A stretch of 64,000 nt of DNA from assembly GCA_035292585.1 (NCBI GenBank), contig DATDPU010000175.1, forward strand, positions 1 through 64,000, written 5' to 3'. Both the position numbers and the translations under genes were made by a program. This DNA comes from DASSFZ01 sp035292585 (GTDB lineage Bacteria > Chloroflexota > Anaerolineae > Fen-1058). Positions 48,715 through 57,124 of this stretch are shown here, piece by piece. The notes under the pieces are model-generated. The model worked only from the letters and a program-made list of their open reading frames with translations. It did no database searches and was not told the DNA's origin. Within the stretch, counting starts at the first letter, position 1, and each line of letters starts with the position of its first letter.

Positions 48715-50459
48715 AACGATACGGGCTTCTGTTCGTCAAATACCTCAAACCCCTGTGGCCCAAAGTCGCGCTGCTGACCGGGCTGGTCTTCACCGGCATC
48801 GGTCTGCAACTGATCAACCCGCAGCTCATTCGCTATTTCATCGATACGCTTGTTGCCGGCGACGACCTGCAACCCTTGCTGCTGGCCGCCGCCCTGTTTT
48901 TGGGCATTTCGCTGCTCGCGCAGGGCGTTGGCGTGGTCGCCGTGTACGTCGGCGAAGATGTCGGCTGGCGGGCAACGAACCACTTGCGCGCCGACCTGGC
49001 CCGGCATTGTTTGCGGCTCGATCTATCCTTCCACACTGCCCATACGCCGGGTGAAATGATCGAGCGCATCGACGGCGACATCGCGGCGCTGGCGAACTTT
49101 TTCTCCCGATTCGTGATCAACACGCTGGGCAACCTGCTGCTGCTCGCCGGCATTCTGCTGGTGCTGGCCCACGAAGACTGGCGCATTCCGCTGGCGCTGT
49201 TGGCTTACATCGTCCTGGCCTTCGCGGCGCTGATCGGCATCCACCTGATCGGCGTGCCCTACTGGATCGCCAGTCGTCAGGCTGGCGCCAACCTGTTTGG
49301 CTTTCTGGAAGAACAACTGTCGAGCACGGAAGATGTCCGGCCGAACGGCGCGGTGGCCTACGTGCTGCGCCAGCTGTTCAAATTCAGCCGGGCCTGCCTG
49401 GATAAAGAGCGCAAGAGCGTGACCGCGAATACGCTACTGATGGGCGTGGCGATCGGGTTGTATATCGCCGGACAGGCCGTGGCGCTCGCGGCGAGTTATG
49501 GCTTGCTCAGCCAGGGCCTGATCACCATCGGCGTGGTGTATCTGATCATCTATTACACGCACCTGGCCTTTCAGCGCTTACTGGAGATCACGGCCGAGCT
49601 GCAAAACCTGCAACAGGCCGTGGCCAGCATCGCGCGGGTGGAAGCGCTGCTGGCGGAAGCGAGCCGCATCCAAAGTGTTGCGGCTCCTGTGGCGTTGCCG
49701 CCCGGCCCGCTGGCCGTTGTGTTTGAGGATGTCACGTTTGGCTACCACGCCGGGGAGCCGGTTCTGCACAACGTCTCGTTTCAGCTGCAGCCCGGAAAGA
49801 CCCTGGGCGTGTTAGGTCGAACCGGCAGCGGCAAGACCACGTTGACGCGGCTGCTGTTCCGCCTATACGATCCGAGCTGCGGCGCGGTGCGTTTGGGCGC
49901 GAACGGGAGCCTGGCGAACCTCCGCGAAATGGCGGTGGACGACCTGCGCCAACGGATCGGCTTGGTGACGCAGAACGTCCAGTTGTTCAATGCGTCCGTA
50001 CGCGACAACGTGACCTTCTTCAATCCGAACGTGTCCGACGAACAACTGCTGCAAGCGCTGGCCGCGCTGGGGCTTATCCAGTGGTGCATGGCATTACCGC
50101 ACGGGCTGGATACGGTGTTGGAGAGCGGCGGCAGCAATCTCTCGGCGGGCGAGGCGCAACTGTTGGCCGTCGCGCGGGTTTTTTTGTGCGATCCCGGTTT
50201 GGTCATTCTCGATGAGGCGTCTTCGCGCCTGGACCCGGCGACCGAGCAGCTCATCGAGCGCGCCTTCGACAAGCTGCTGGAAAACCGGACCGGTATCATC
50301 GTCGCGCATCGCCTGGGCACCGTCCGCCGCGTCGATCACATCCTGATCATCGAAGCTGGGCAGGTTCAAGAGTTCGGCGACCAGGCTGCGCTCGCCCGCG
50401 ACCCTGCCTCGCGCTTCCATCAGCTGCTGCAAACGGGTTTGGGGGAGGTGTTGGCGTGA
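48711..50459 (+). CDS. ABC exporter half-transporter (canonical nucleotide-binding site)
   Basis: 582 residues; ATG overlaps the megasynthase stop by 4 bases. Six-helix exporter domain to about 330, then the ATPase: Walker A GRTGSGKTTL, Q-loop VTQNVQLF, signature NLSAGEAQLLAVARVF, Walker B LVILDEASSRLD with the catalytic Glu, and the switch His in IVAHRLGTVRR. It probably forms a heterodimer with the next gene product and exports the lipopeptide (inference from position). It overlaps the second ABC gene by 4 bases. Confidence 0.93.
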   Translation: MKRYGLLFVKYLKPLWPKVALLTGLVFTGIGLQLINPQLIRYFIDTLVAGDDLQPLLLAAALFLGISLLAQGVGVVAVYVGEDVGWRATNHLRADLARHCLRLDLSFHTAHTPGEMIERIDGDIAALANFFSRFVINTLGNLLLLAGILLVLAHEDWRIPLALLAYIVLAFAALIGIHLIGVPYWIASRQAGANLFGFLEEQLSSTEDVRPNGAVAYVLRQLFKFSRACLDKERKSVTANTLLMGVAIGLYIAGQAVALAASYGLLSQGLITIGVVYLIIYYTHLAFQRLLEITAELQNLQQAVASIARVEALLAEASRIQSVAAPVALPPGPLAVVFEDVTFGYHAGEPVLHNVSFQLQPGKTLGVLGRTGSGKTTLTRLLFRLYDPSCGAVRLGANGSLANLREMAVDDLRQRIGLVTQNVQLFNASVRDNVTFFNPNVSDEQLLQALAALGLIQWCMALPHGLDTVLESGGSNLSAGEAQLLAVARVFLCDPGLVILDEASSRLDPATEQLIERAFDKLLENRTGIIVAHRLGTVRRVDHILIIEAGQVQEFGDQAALARDPASRFHQLLQTGLGEVLA

Positions 50460-52285
50460 CGGCGAATCGGCGCGATGATTCACTCTCGACCGGCCTCCCC
50501 ACCTGGAAGTATCTCTGGGGCGTCATTCGTTTTCGACCCGGTTTCTATCTCGCCGGCAGCCTGGCTAACACCCTCGTGATGTTGAGCTGGCTGATCCCCG
50601 GCCTGGTCGTCCGCGAGTTCTTCAACCTGATCACAGATAGCGCCTCGGCTCGTTTCGATCTGTGGACGCTGGTCGCGCTCCTGATCGGCAGTGGCCTGGG
50701 CCAACTGGCCGGCACGTTTGGCCGCATCCGCGCGGGCGTGCCGTTTCTGCGCTACAACCAGACGCTGCTGCACCGGAACATGCTCGGCGCGATTCTCAAG
50801 CGGCCGGCGGCGCGCGCCTTGCCCGAGTCGCCCGGCGAGGCGATCAGCCGTTTCCGCGAAGACACGGAGGCCTTGCCCCAATCGGCGTTGTGGTTGAGCG
50901 ATTTGTTGACGAATGCGCTGTTGGCCGGCGCGGCGCTGGTCATCATGTTGAGCATCTCGCCCAGCGTTGTGCTGGTGGCGCTCGCGCCGCTGATCATCAT
51001 CGTCGCCATCGCCCGGCTGGCGACCAGCCGGATCGAGACATATCGCCGGGCGTCCCGCCAGGCCGGCGGCGCCGTAACCGGTTTCATCGCCGAAGCCTTT
51101 GGCGCAGTCCAGGCCGTCCAGGTCGCCAATGCGGAAGACCGGGTCGTCGCGCGTTTCGCCTCGCTCAACGAGCAGCGCCGCAAGGCGGCGTTGAAGGATC
51201 GGGTGTTCAACGAGCTGCTGCAATCGCTGTTCAGGCACTCGGTCAATTTCGGGATTGGGGTGGTGCTGCTCATGGGCGCTCAATCGCTCAAGTCGGGCGC
51301 GCTCACCATTGGCGACCTGACGCTGTTTGTGTATTACCTGGATGTCGTGACGCGGTTTGTGAGCTACATCGGTTCCTTCTGGGCTAACTATAAGCAGACC
51401 GGCGTATCCGTCGGGCGGATGGCGCACTTGCTGCAAGATGATCCGCCGGAAACGCTGGTCAAGCCGGAAGCGGTTTACCTGGACGGGAAGCTGCCGGCGC
51501 TGCCGTACGTCCCTCGAACAGCTGCTCATCGCTTGAGCGAACTCACGGTCACCGGCTTGAGCTGCCGCTTTCCGAGTTCAGCGCAGGGCATCGAGGATAT
51601 CCACCTGAGACTCGCGCGAGGTTCCTTCACCGTGATTACCGGCCGCATCGGTTCCGGCAAGACGACGCTCTTGCGCGTGCTGTTGGGATTGCTCCCCAAA
51701 GACGCGGGTGAAATTCGCTGGAACGGCGAGCTGATCGGGGACCTGGCCTCATTTTTCGCGCCGCCGCGCAGCGCCTATACCGCGCAAGTGCCCCACTTGT
51801 TCAGTGACACTTTGCGGGAAAACATCCTGTTAGGCTTGCCGGAAGCGCAGGTCGATCTGCCGGGCGCGATTCGCGCGGCGGTGTTGGAGGAAGACTTGCG
51901 CGAGTTGGAAAACGATCTCGATACGCTCGTCGGGCCGAGGGGCGTCAAGCTGTCGGGAGGACAGGTTCAGCGGTCGGCCGCCGCCCGCATGTTTGTGCGC
52001 GATCCCGAACTGCTCGTCTTCGACGATCTGTCCAGCGCGCTGGACGTGGAGACCGAGCAGACGCTGTGGGAGCGCTTGTTCTCGCGGCGACAGGTCGAGA
52101 ACGGCAATGCTCCCACCTGCCTGGTCGTCTCGCATCGCCAGGCAGCTTTGCGCCGCGCCGATCAGATCATCGTTCTCAAAGCGGGCCGCGTGGCCGCGCA
52201 AGGCCGGCTCGCCGAGCTGCTGGCGACGAGCGACGAGATGCGCAGCTTGTGGGCAGGCGAGTTGTCCACCGCCCCGGCAGCATAA
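50456..52285 (+). CDS. ABC exporter half-transporter (degenerate nucleotide-binding site)
   Basis: 609 residues from GTG 50456, overlapping the previous stop (GTGA). Six-helix domain to about 350, then Walker A GRIGSGKTTLL, signature VKLSGGQVQRSAAARMF, and Walker B LLVFDDLSSALD, where Asp stands in place of the catalytic Glu; switch His in VVSHRQAAL. One consensus and one degenerate site is the usual state of heterodimeric ABC exporters, supporting pairing with 48711-50459. Confidence 0.93.
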   Translation: MTANRRDDSLSTGLPTWKYLWGVIRFRPGFYLAGSLANTLVMLSWLIPGLVVREFFNLITDSASARFDLWTLVALLIGSGLGQLAGTFGRIRAGVPFLRYNQTLLHRNMLGAILKRPAARALPESPGEAISRFREDTEALPQSALWLSDLLTNALLAGAALVIMLSISPSVVLVALAPLIIIVAIARLATSRIETYRRASRQAGGAVTGFIAEAFGAVQAVQVANAEDRVVARFASLNEQRRKAALKDRVFNELLQSLFRHSVNFGIGVVLLMGAQSLKSGALTIGDLTLFVYYLDVVTRFVSYIGSFWANYKQTGVSVGRMAHLLQDDPPETLVKPEAVYLDGKLPALPYVPRTAAHRLSELTVTGLSCRFPSSAQGIEDIHLRLARGSFTVITGRIGSGKTTLLRVLLGLLPKDAGEIRWNGELIGDLASFFAPPRSAYTAQVPHLFSDTLRENILLGLPEAQVDLPGAIRAAVLEEDLRELENDLDTLVGPRGVKLSGGQVQRSAAARMFVRDPELLVFDDLSSALDVETEQTLWERLFSRRQVENGNAPTCLVVSHRQAALRRADQIIVLKAGRVAAQGRLAELLATSDEMRSLWAGELSTAPAA

Positions 52286-52627
52286 TGGAGCAGGTATGCA
52301 ATACGACTTCACTATAGAGAAGTTATCTTGCGCGGGTTTTTCAGCGCGGAGACGCCGAGAGCGCTGAGATATTAGGCTTTATCGGAAATAGTCGCATAGC
52401 CCCCTGCTTGCGCCCCCTTGTGGGGTTGTGGGCGTCGAAATCGTGCGAGAACGCGCACGAGGCGCTATGCTACGCTGTTATTTCCGATAGAGTCCATTGA
52501 ATCGCTCTGCGTTCTCCGCGCCTCGGCGGTACGCTTCCGGCTTTTTCTAGTGGAGTAGTGACACGCAGTTATTCCCGAACGATGTCAGGCAGCCCAGCTC
52601 ACCGAACAACACCAGAGAGAAACGGCG
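52286..52627. repeat. Nested palindromic repeat cluster between ABC and second PKS genes
   Basis: No gene is supported. Inner imperfect inverted repeat: TATCGGAAATA at 52380-52390 with TATTTCCGATA at 52479-52489, also GCATAGC / GCTATGC. Within it TCGTGCG-AGAA-CGCGCACGA (52441-52460) forms a hairpin. Outer repeat: GCGCGGAGACGCCGAGAGCG (52344-52363) is complementary in part to CGCTCTGCGTTCTCCGCG (52503-52520). About 190 bases can fold back, like a MITE or two nested ones. The PKS ribosome site (GAGAGAAA) follows. Confidence 0.75.
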
Positions 52628-55600
52628 ATGACTAATCTCACACAGTACGACGGCGATCCATCGGAACACATTGCCATCGTTGGCATGGTCGGGCGATTCC
52701 CCGGCGCGCAGAACCTCGAAGCGTTCTGGCGCAACCTGCGCGACGGCGTCGAGTCCATCAAGTTCTTCACCGCCGCCGAGCTGGCCGGCTCGAACCTCGA
52801 TCCCGCGCTGCGGAACAACCCCAAGTACGTCGGCGCGGACGGGGTGATCGAAGACATGGATTTGTTCGACGCCGAGTTCTTCGGCATCTCACCCCGCGAA
52901 GCCGAGCTGATGGATCCGCAACACCGGCTCTTTTTAGAGTGCGCCTGGGAACTGATGGAGCAGGCGGGTTACGACTCGGAATCGTACGCCGGGCGCGTGG
53001 CCGTTTACGGCAGCGCCAATCTGAGCACGTATCTGATCCGCAACATCATGTCCAACCCCGATCTGCGCGAACGGGCGACCAGCTTCCAAACGCTGATTAC
53101 GAACGACAAGGATTACGTGGCGACGCGCGTGTCCTACAAGCTCAACCTCCGAGGGCCGAGCCTGAGCGTGGCGACGTTGTGCTCCTCGTCGTTTGTGGCG
53201 ATCCACCTGGCGGGCCAGGCGCTGCTCAATCTCCAGTGCGACCTGGCGCTGGCCGGCGCGGCGGCGCTGCAAGTCTCGCGCAACGAGTCGTTCTTCTATC
53301 AAGAGGGCGGCATTGGCGATCCCGACGGCCATTGCCGCGCCTTCGACGCCAAGGCGAGCGGGACGGTGAGCGGGAGCGGGATCGGCATCGTCGCGTTGAA
53401 GCGTCTGGACGAAGCGCTGAAGGATGGGGATACGATCCACGCGGTCATTCGCGCGACGGCGCTCAACAACGACGGCGCGATCAAGTACAGCTACACCGCG
53501 CCCAGCCTGGAAGGCCAGGCCGAGGTGATCGCCGAAGCGCTCTCGCTGGCGGAGGTGGACCCGGAGACGATCGCGTATGTGGAGACGCACGGCACCGGGA
53601 CGCGCCTGGGCGACCCGATCGAAGTTACGGCGCTCACACAGGCGTTCCGCAGCGGCGGCGCTCAAAAGAAACAATACTGCGCCATCGGCTCGGTGAAGAC
53701 GAACATCGGTCACCTGGTGAATGCCGGCGGCGTGGCGAGTTTGATCAAGACCGTGCTGGCGTTACAGCACCACCAGATTCCACCCAGCCTGAACTTCGAC
53801 GAGCCGAACCCGGAGATCGATTTTGCCGATAGCCCCTTCTACGTCGCCACCCGGCTGGCTGATTGGCCGGCGAACGGATCGCCGCGCCGCGCCGGCGTCA
53901 GTTCCTTCGGCATCGGCGGGACGAACGTCCACCTGATCGTCGAGGAAGCGCCGGAGGTCGAGCCGTCGGGAGCAGCCCGGCCGTGGCAGCTCCTGGTCTT
54001 GTCGGCCAAGACGGACACGGCGCTTGAAACCCAGACCTTCAACCTGGTCGAGTATCTCAAAGCGCATCCCGAGGTGAAGCTGGCCGATGTGGCGTTTACG
54101 CTTCAAGTTGGGCGGCGCGGGTTGGAGCAGCGCCGGGCGGTGCTATGCCGCGACGCGCCGGATGCGATCGAGGCGCTGACCGCGCAGAGTTCGGCGCGCG
54201 TGTTGACTCAATTCCAGGGAACCAGGAACCGGCCGGTCGCCTTCCTGTTTCCGGGCGTGAGTGAGACGCCGGTGAATGTGGGCCGGGAACTCTATCGAAG
54301 TGAACCGGCGTTCCGCGATGCGATCGATGCGTGTTGCACCCTCTTCCAGCCGCAGCTGGGTCTCGACCTGCACGCGGTGCTCTACCCTGACCTCTCTGAC
54401 GGAGGACGAACCCACTCTCCGCAAGGACAGGTAATGGGCGACGAACGCTCTTCGTCCTTCGTCCCTGGTCTTTCGTCCGCAAGTGGCGATCTGCTGCACC
54501 CGACACGATACACGCAGCCGGCGCTGTTCGCGGTCGAATATGCCCTGGCGCAGCTCTGGCTGGAATGGGGCATCGAGCCGCAGGCCATGCTCGGTATCGG
54601 GGTCGGGGAGGTCGTGGCCGCCTGCCTGGCGGGTGTGTTCTCGCTGGAGGTTGCGGTAGGGTTGGCCGCCGGGAAAGGGCAGGTGACCTCGGCTGATCTG
54701 AGCGCGCCTCGCATTCCTGGTGTATCGGGCACGAGCGGCAACTGGATTTCGGAGAGCGAGGCCACGCGACCCGATTACTGGCTCAAGCGTTTGGAGCAAG
54801 CCCGTCCTTTTGCCGACTGTGTGGAACCGCTGTTGAGCGAGCCGGAACAGGTGTTGCTCGAAGTCGGGCCGGGCCAGTTCTGTCGGGCGCAAATCATGTC
54901 GCACCCGGACAAGGTCGAGCGCCAGGTCGTGCTGTCCTCGCTCGATCAAGCGCGCGACGCCTCGGACATCGAGTCGATGCTGGCGACGCTGGGTCAGCTC
55001 TGGCTAGCCGGCGCGCGCGTGGACTGGTACGGCTTGCACGCGCACGCGCGCCGGCAGCGCCTGCCCCTGCCGACTTATCCGTTCGAGCGCAAGCGCTACT
55101 GGATCGAGCCGTACCAGCCCGGCGCTCAACCGGCGACGCAGGGCGCGCAAGCGGGCACGCTCGATAGAAAGCCGGAGATCGCCGATTGGTTCTACGCGCC
55201 CGGCTGGAAGTCGGCTCCGCTTCCTCAACCGCGCAGCTTTGGCGAGAGCGAAGGCAGCTGGTTGTTGTTCGCGGATGCGTGCGGCGTGGGTGCGGCGCTG
55301 GCCGAACAGTTGCGCCAGGCGGGTCAGCCGGTCATCAGCGTCGAAGCGGGCACGGAGTTCAGCCGGCGCGCCGCTGACGTGTATACGCTCGATATGCGGC
55401 GACGCGCCGATTACACCGCACTGTTCAAAGAGCTCGCCGCCTCGGATCGGCTGCCGCGCCGCATCGTGTACCTGTGGAGTATCGCGGCAGACGAACGCGA
55501 TCGCGCCGATGGTTTCAAGCCGGCCCTGGACAACGGGTTCAACAGCCTGTTGTGCGTGGCGCAAGCGCTGGCCGAACAGCCTTCGGCGGACGCCGTTCAA

Positions 55601-57064
55601 CTGTGGGTCGTCTCGAACCATACGCAGAAGGTTGAAAGCGCGGACGTGGTCTCCCCGGAGCGAGCGACGATCCTCGGCTTGTGCAAAGCGATCCCGCAGG
55701 AGAACGCGCAGGCGAGCTGTCATCACGTCGATGTGGCGCTGCCCGGCAGGGGCACTTTAGCTGCGCGCGATCTGAGCCGCCAGCTGCTGAACGAAATCCG
55801 CGCCGATGCGCCCGAACCGATCGTCGCCTACCGCGGCCGCCAGCGCTGGCTGCAAGTTTTCGAGCCGGTGCGCTTGGCCGGGGTCGGCGAACCGATCCGA
55901 TCCTTGCGCGAGCAGGGCGTGTACCTCATCGCCAGCGGCCTGAGCGACATCAGCCTGGCGCTGGCGCAACATCTGGCGCGGACGGTGCGGGCAAGATTGG
56001 TCGTGATCGAAAACGAAGCTTTCCCGAAGCGCGAACAGTGGTCGCACAGCAACGGCCACGCAGAGGGCGTGCATCTCAAGATCGAGAGCCTGCGCGCGCT
56101 GGAAGCGGCCGGGGCCGACGTGCTCGTCGTCAACGCCGACCTGACGAATGTCGCGCAAATGCGTAGCGCGATCGAACAAGCCACAGCGCGTTTTGGCGCG
56201 GTGAACGGCGTCCTGCACGCCGTGGGCGATTTTGGCGTCGCGACGTTCACGCCGATTCAAGATATGAGTGAGACCGACGGCATCCGGCGCTTTGAATCCC
56301 GGATGCGCGGCCTGTGCGTCTTGCAGGAAGTGCTAGCCGGGCAAGACCTGGATTTCTGCCTGCTTGTTTCCTCGCTCTCTTCCATTTTAGGCGGGGTCGG
56401 GCAGGCGGCCTACACCGCCGCCAACATCTTCATGGACGCCTTTGCCGTCAGTCACGGCGCGCCCTGGTTGAGCATCAATTGGGATGCCTGGCAGTTCGAA
56501 GCGGAGCAACAGCGCATCGCCGCGCTCACGCCGCGCCTGGCGCAGTTCGCCATCTCGCCGCCGGAAGGCGGGCAGGCGTTCGAGCGCATCCTATCGTCCT
56601 ATACCGGCGATCAGCTCGTCGTCTCCACCGGCGACCTGGCGGCGCGCATGCGGCATTGGTTGGGCGGCGAGCCGTGGCAGGCCGAGTTCGAAGGCAGGCG
56701 TGAGCGACACGCGCGGCCGCAACTCTCCACGCCCTACGCCGCCCCGACCACCGACCTGGAGAAAACGCTGGCCGAGGTGTGGCAGGCTACGCTGGGTATC
56801 GATCAGATCGGCATCGACGACAACTTCTTCGACCTGGGCGGCGATTCGCTCATCGCGGTGAAGACCATCACCCGCTTGGAGAAAGCGCTGCAACGGAAGG
56901 TGCCCGCGGCCAATCTCTACCAGACGCCCAGTATTCGCGCGCTCGCCGCGCTGTTGAGCCAGGACGAGGCCGCATCGACGCAGCAGCGCGCCGCGCAGCT
57001 GGGCGAGCGGCGCGAAGCGCTCAGTCGCCGGAATGTACAGTTGCACCAGCGACGCAGAGGCTAA
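52628..57064 (+). CDS. PKS module KS-AT(decayed)-KR(decayed)-ACP
   Basis: 1478 residues. KS 10-425 looks active: Cys185 in TLCSSS, ETHGTGT, NIGHLVN. AT remnant about 530-780: FPGVSET replaces FPGQGAQ, the nucleophile motif GHSIGE reads GIGVGE (residues 656-661, Ser to Gly), and the ferredoxin-like part with HAFH is missing. KR about 860-1300: the cofactor loop reads IASGLSDIS near 1101 instead of ITGGLGGIG, though the Tyr in QAAYTAANIF stays. ACP about 1375-1450 (LGGDSLIA). The C-terminal tail is basic. The module therefore cannot load its own extender or reduce; it must be served by another AT or be passed over. A repeat is translated in the AT loop at 54400-54480. Confidence 0.93.
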   Translation: MTNLTQYDGDPSEHIAIVGMVGRFPGAQNLEAFWRNLRDGVESIKFFTAAELAGSNLDPALRNNPKYVGADGVIEDMDLFDAEFFGISPREAELMDPQHRLFLECAWELMEQAGYDSESYAGRVAVYGSANLSTYLIRNIMSNPDLRERATSFQTLITNDKDYVATRVSYKLNLRGPSLSVATLCSSSFVAIHLAGQALLNLQCDLALAGAAALQVSRNESFFYQEGGIGDPDGHCRAFDAKASGTVSGSGIGIVALKRLDEALKDGDTIHAVIRATALNNDGAIKYSYTAPSLEGQAEVIAEALSLAEVDPETIAYVETHGTGTRLGDPIEVTALTQAFRSGGAQKKQYCAIGSVKTNIGHLVNAGGVASLIKTVLALQHHQIPPSLNFDEPNPEIDFADSPFYVATRLADWPANGSPRRAGVSSFGIGGTNVHLIVEEAPEVEPSGAARPWQLLVLSAKTDTALETQTFNLVEYLKAHPEVKLADVAFTLQVGRRGLEQRRAVLCRDAPDAIEALTAQSSARVLTQFQGTRNRPVAFLFPGVSETPVNVGRELYRSEPAFRDAIDACCTLFQPQLGLDLHAVLYPDLSDGGRTHSPQGQVMGDERSSSFVPGLSSASGDLLHPTRYTQPALFAVEYALAQLWLEWGIEPQAMLGIGVGEVVAACLAGVFSLEVAVGLAAGKGQVTSADLSAPRIPGVSGTSGNWISESEATRPDYWLKRLEQARPFADCVEPLLSEPEQVLLEVGPGQFCRAQIMSHPDKVERQVVLSSLDQARDASDIESMLATLGQLWLAGARVDWYGLHAHARRQRLPLPTYPFERKRYWIEPYQPGAQPATQGAQAGTLDRKPEIADWFYAPGWKSAPLPQPRSFGESEGSWLLFADACGVGAALAEQLRQAGQPVISVEAGTEFSRRAADVYTLDMRRRADYTALFKELAASDRLPRRIVYLWSIAADERDRADGFKPALDNGFNSLLCVAQALAEQPSADAVQLWVVSNHTQKVESADVVSPERATILGLCKAIPQENAQASCHHVDVALPGRGTLAARDLSRQLLNEIRADAPEPIVAYRGRQRWLQVFEPVRLAGVGEPIRSLREQGVYLIASGLSDISLALAQHLARTVRARLVVIENEAFPKREQWSHSNGHAEGVHLKIESLRALEAAGADVLVVNADLTNVAQMRSAIEQATARFGAVNGVLHAVGDFGVATFTPIQDMSETDGIRRFESRMRGLCVLQEVLAGQDLDFCLLVSSLSSILGGVGQAAYTAANIFMDAFAVSHGAPWLSINWDAWQFEAEQQRIAALTPRLAQFAISPPEGGQAFERILSSYTGDQLVVSTGDLAARMRHWLGGEPWQAEFEGRRERHARPQLSTPYAAPTTDLEKTLAEVWQATLGIDQIGIDDNFFDLGGDSLIAVKTITRLEKALQRKVPAANLYQTPSIRALAALLSQDEAASTQQRAAQLGERREALSRRNVQLHQRRRG
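54400..54480. repeat. GACGAA/TTCGTC repeat translated in the second AT domain
   Basis: GGAGGACGAACCCACTCTCC, then GGCGACGAACGCTCTTCGTC and CTTCGTCCCTGGTCTTTCGT. It codes for about 27 residues between LYPDLS and the conserved YTQPALF, the same loop as in the other two ATs. Confidence 0.8.
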
Positions 57065-57068
57065 CTAC

Positions 57069-57105
57069 GCAATACGCACTATGTAACACGTATTACGTAG
57101 TGCGT
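57069..57105. repeat. TACGTATTACGTA-type palindrome between second and third PKS genes
   Basis: ACGCACTATGTAA (57074-57086) and TTACGTAGTGCGT (57093-57105) pair at 12 of 13 positions around CACGTA. It fills most of the 60-base spacer and may act as a weak attenuator. Confidence 0.7.
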
Positions 57106-57124
57106 ACAGAACAGGGATAGCGGA

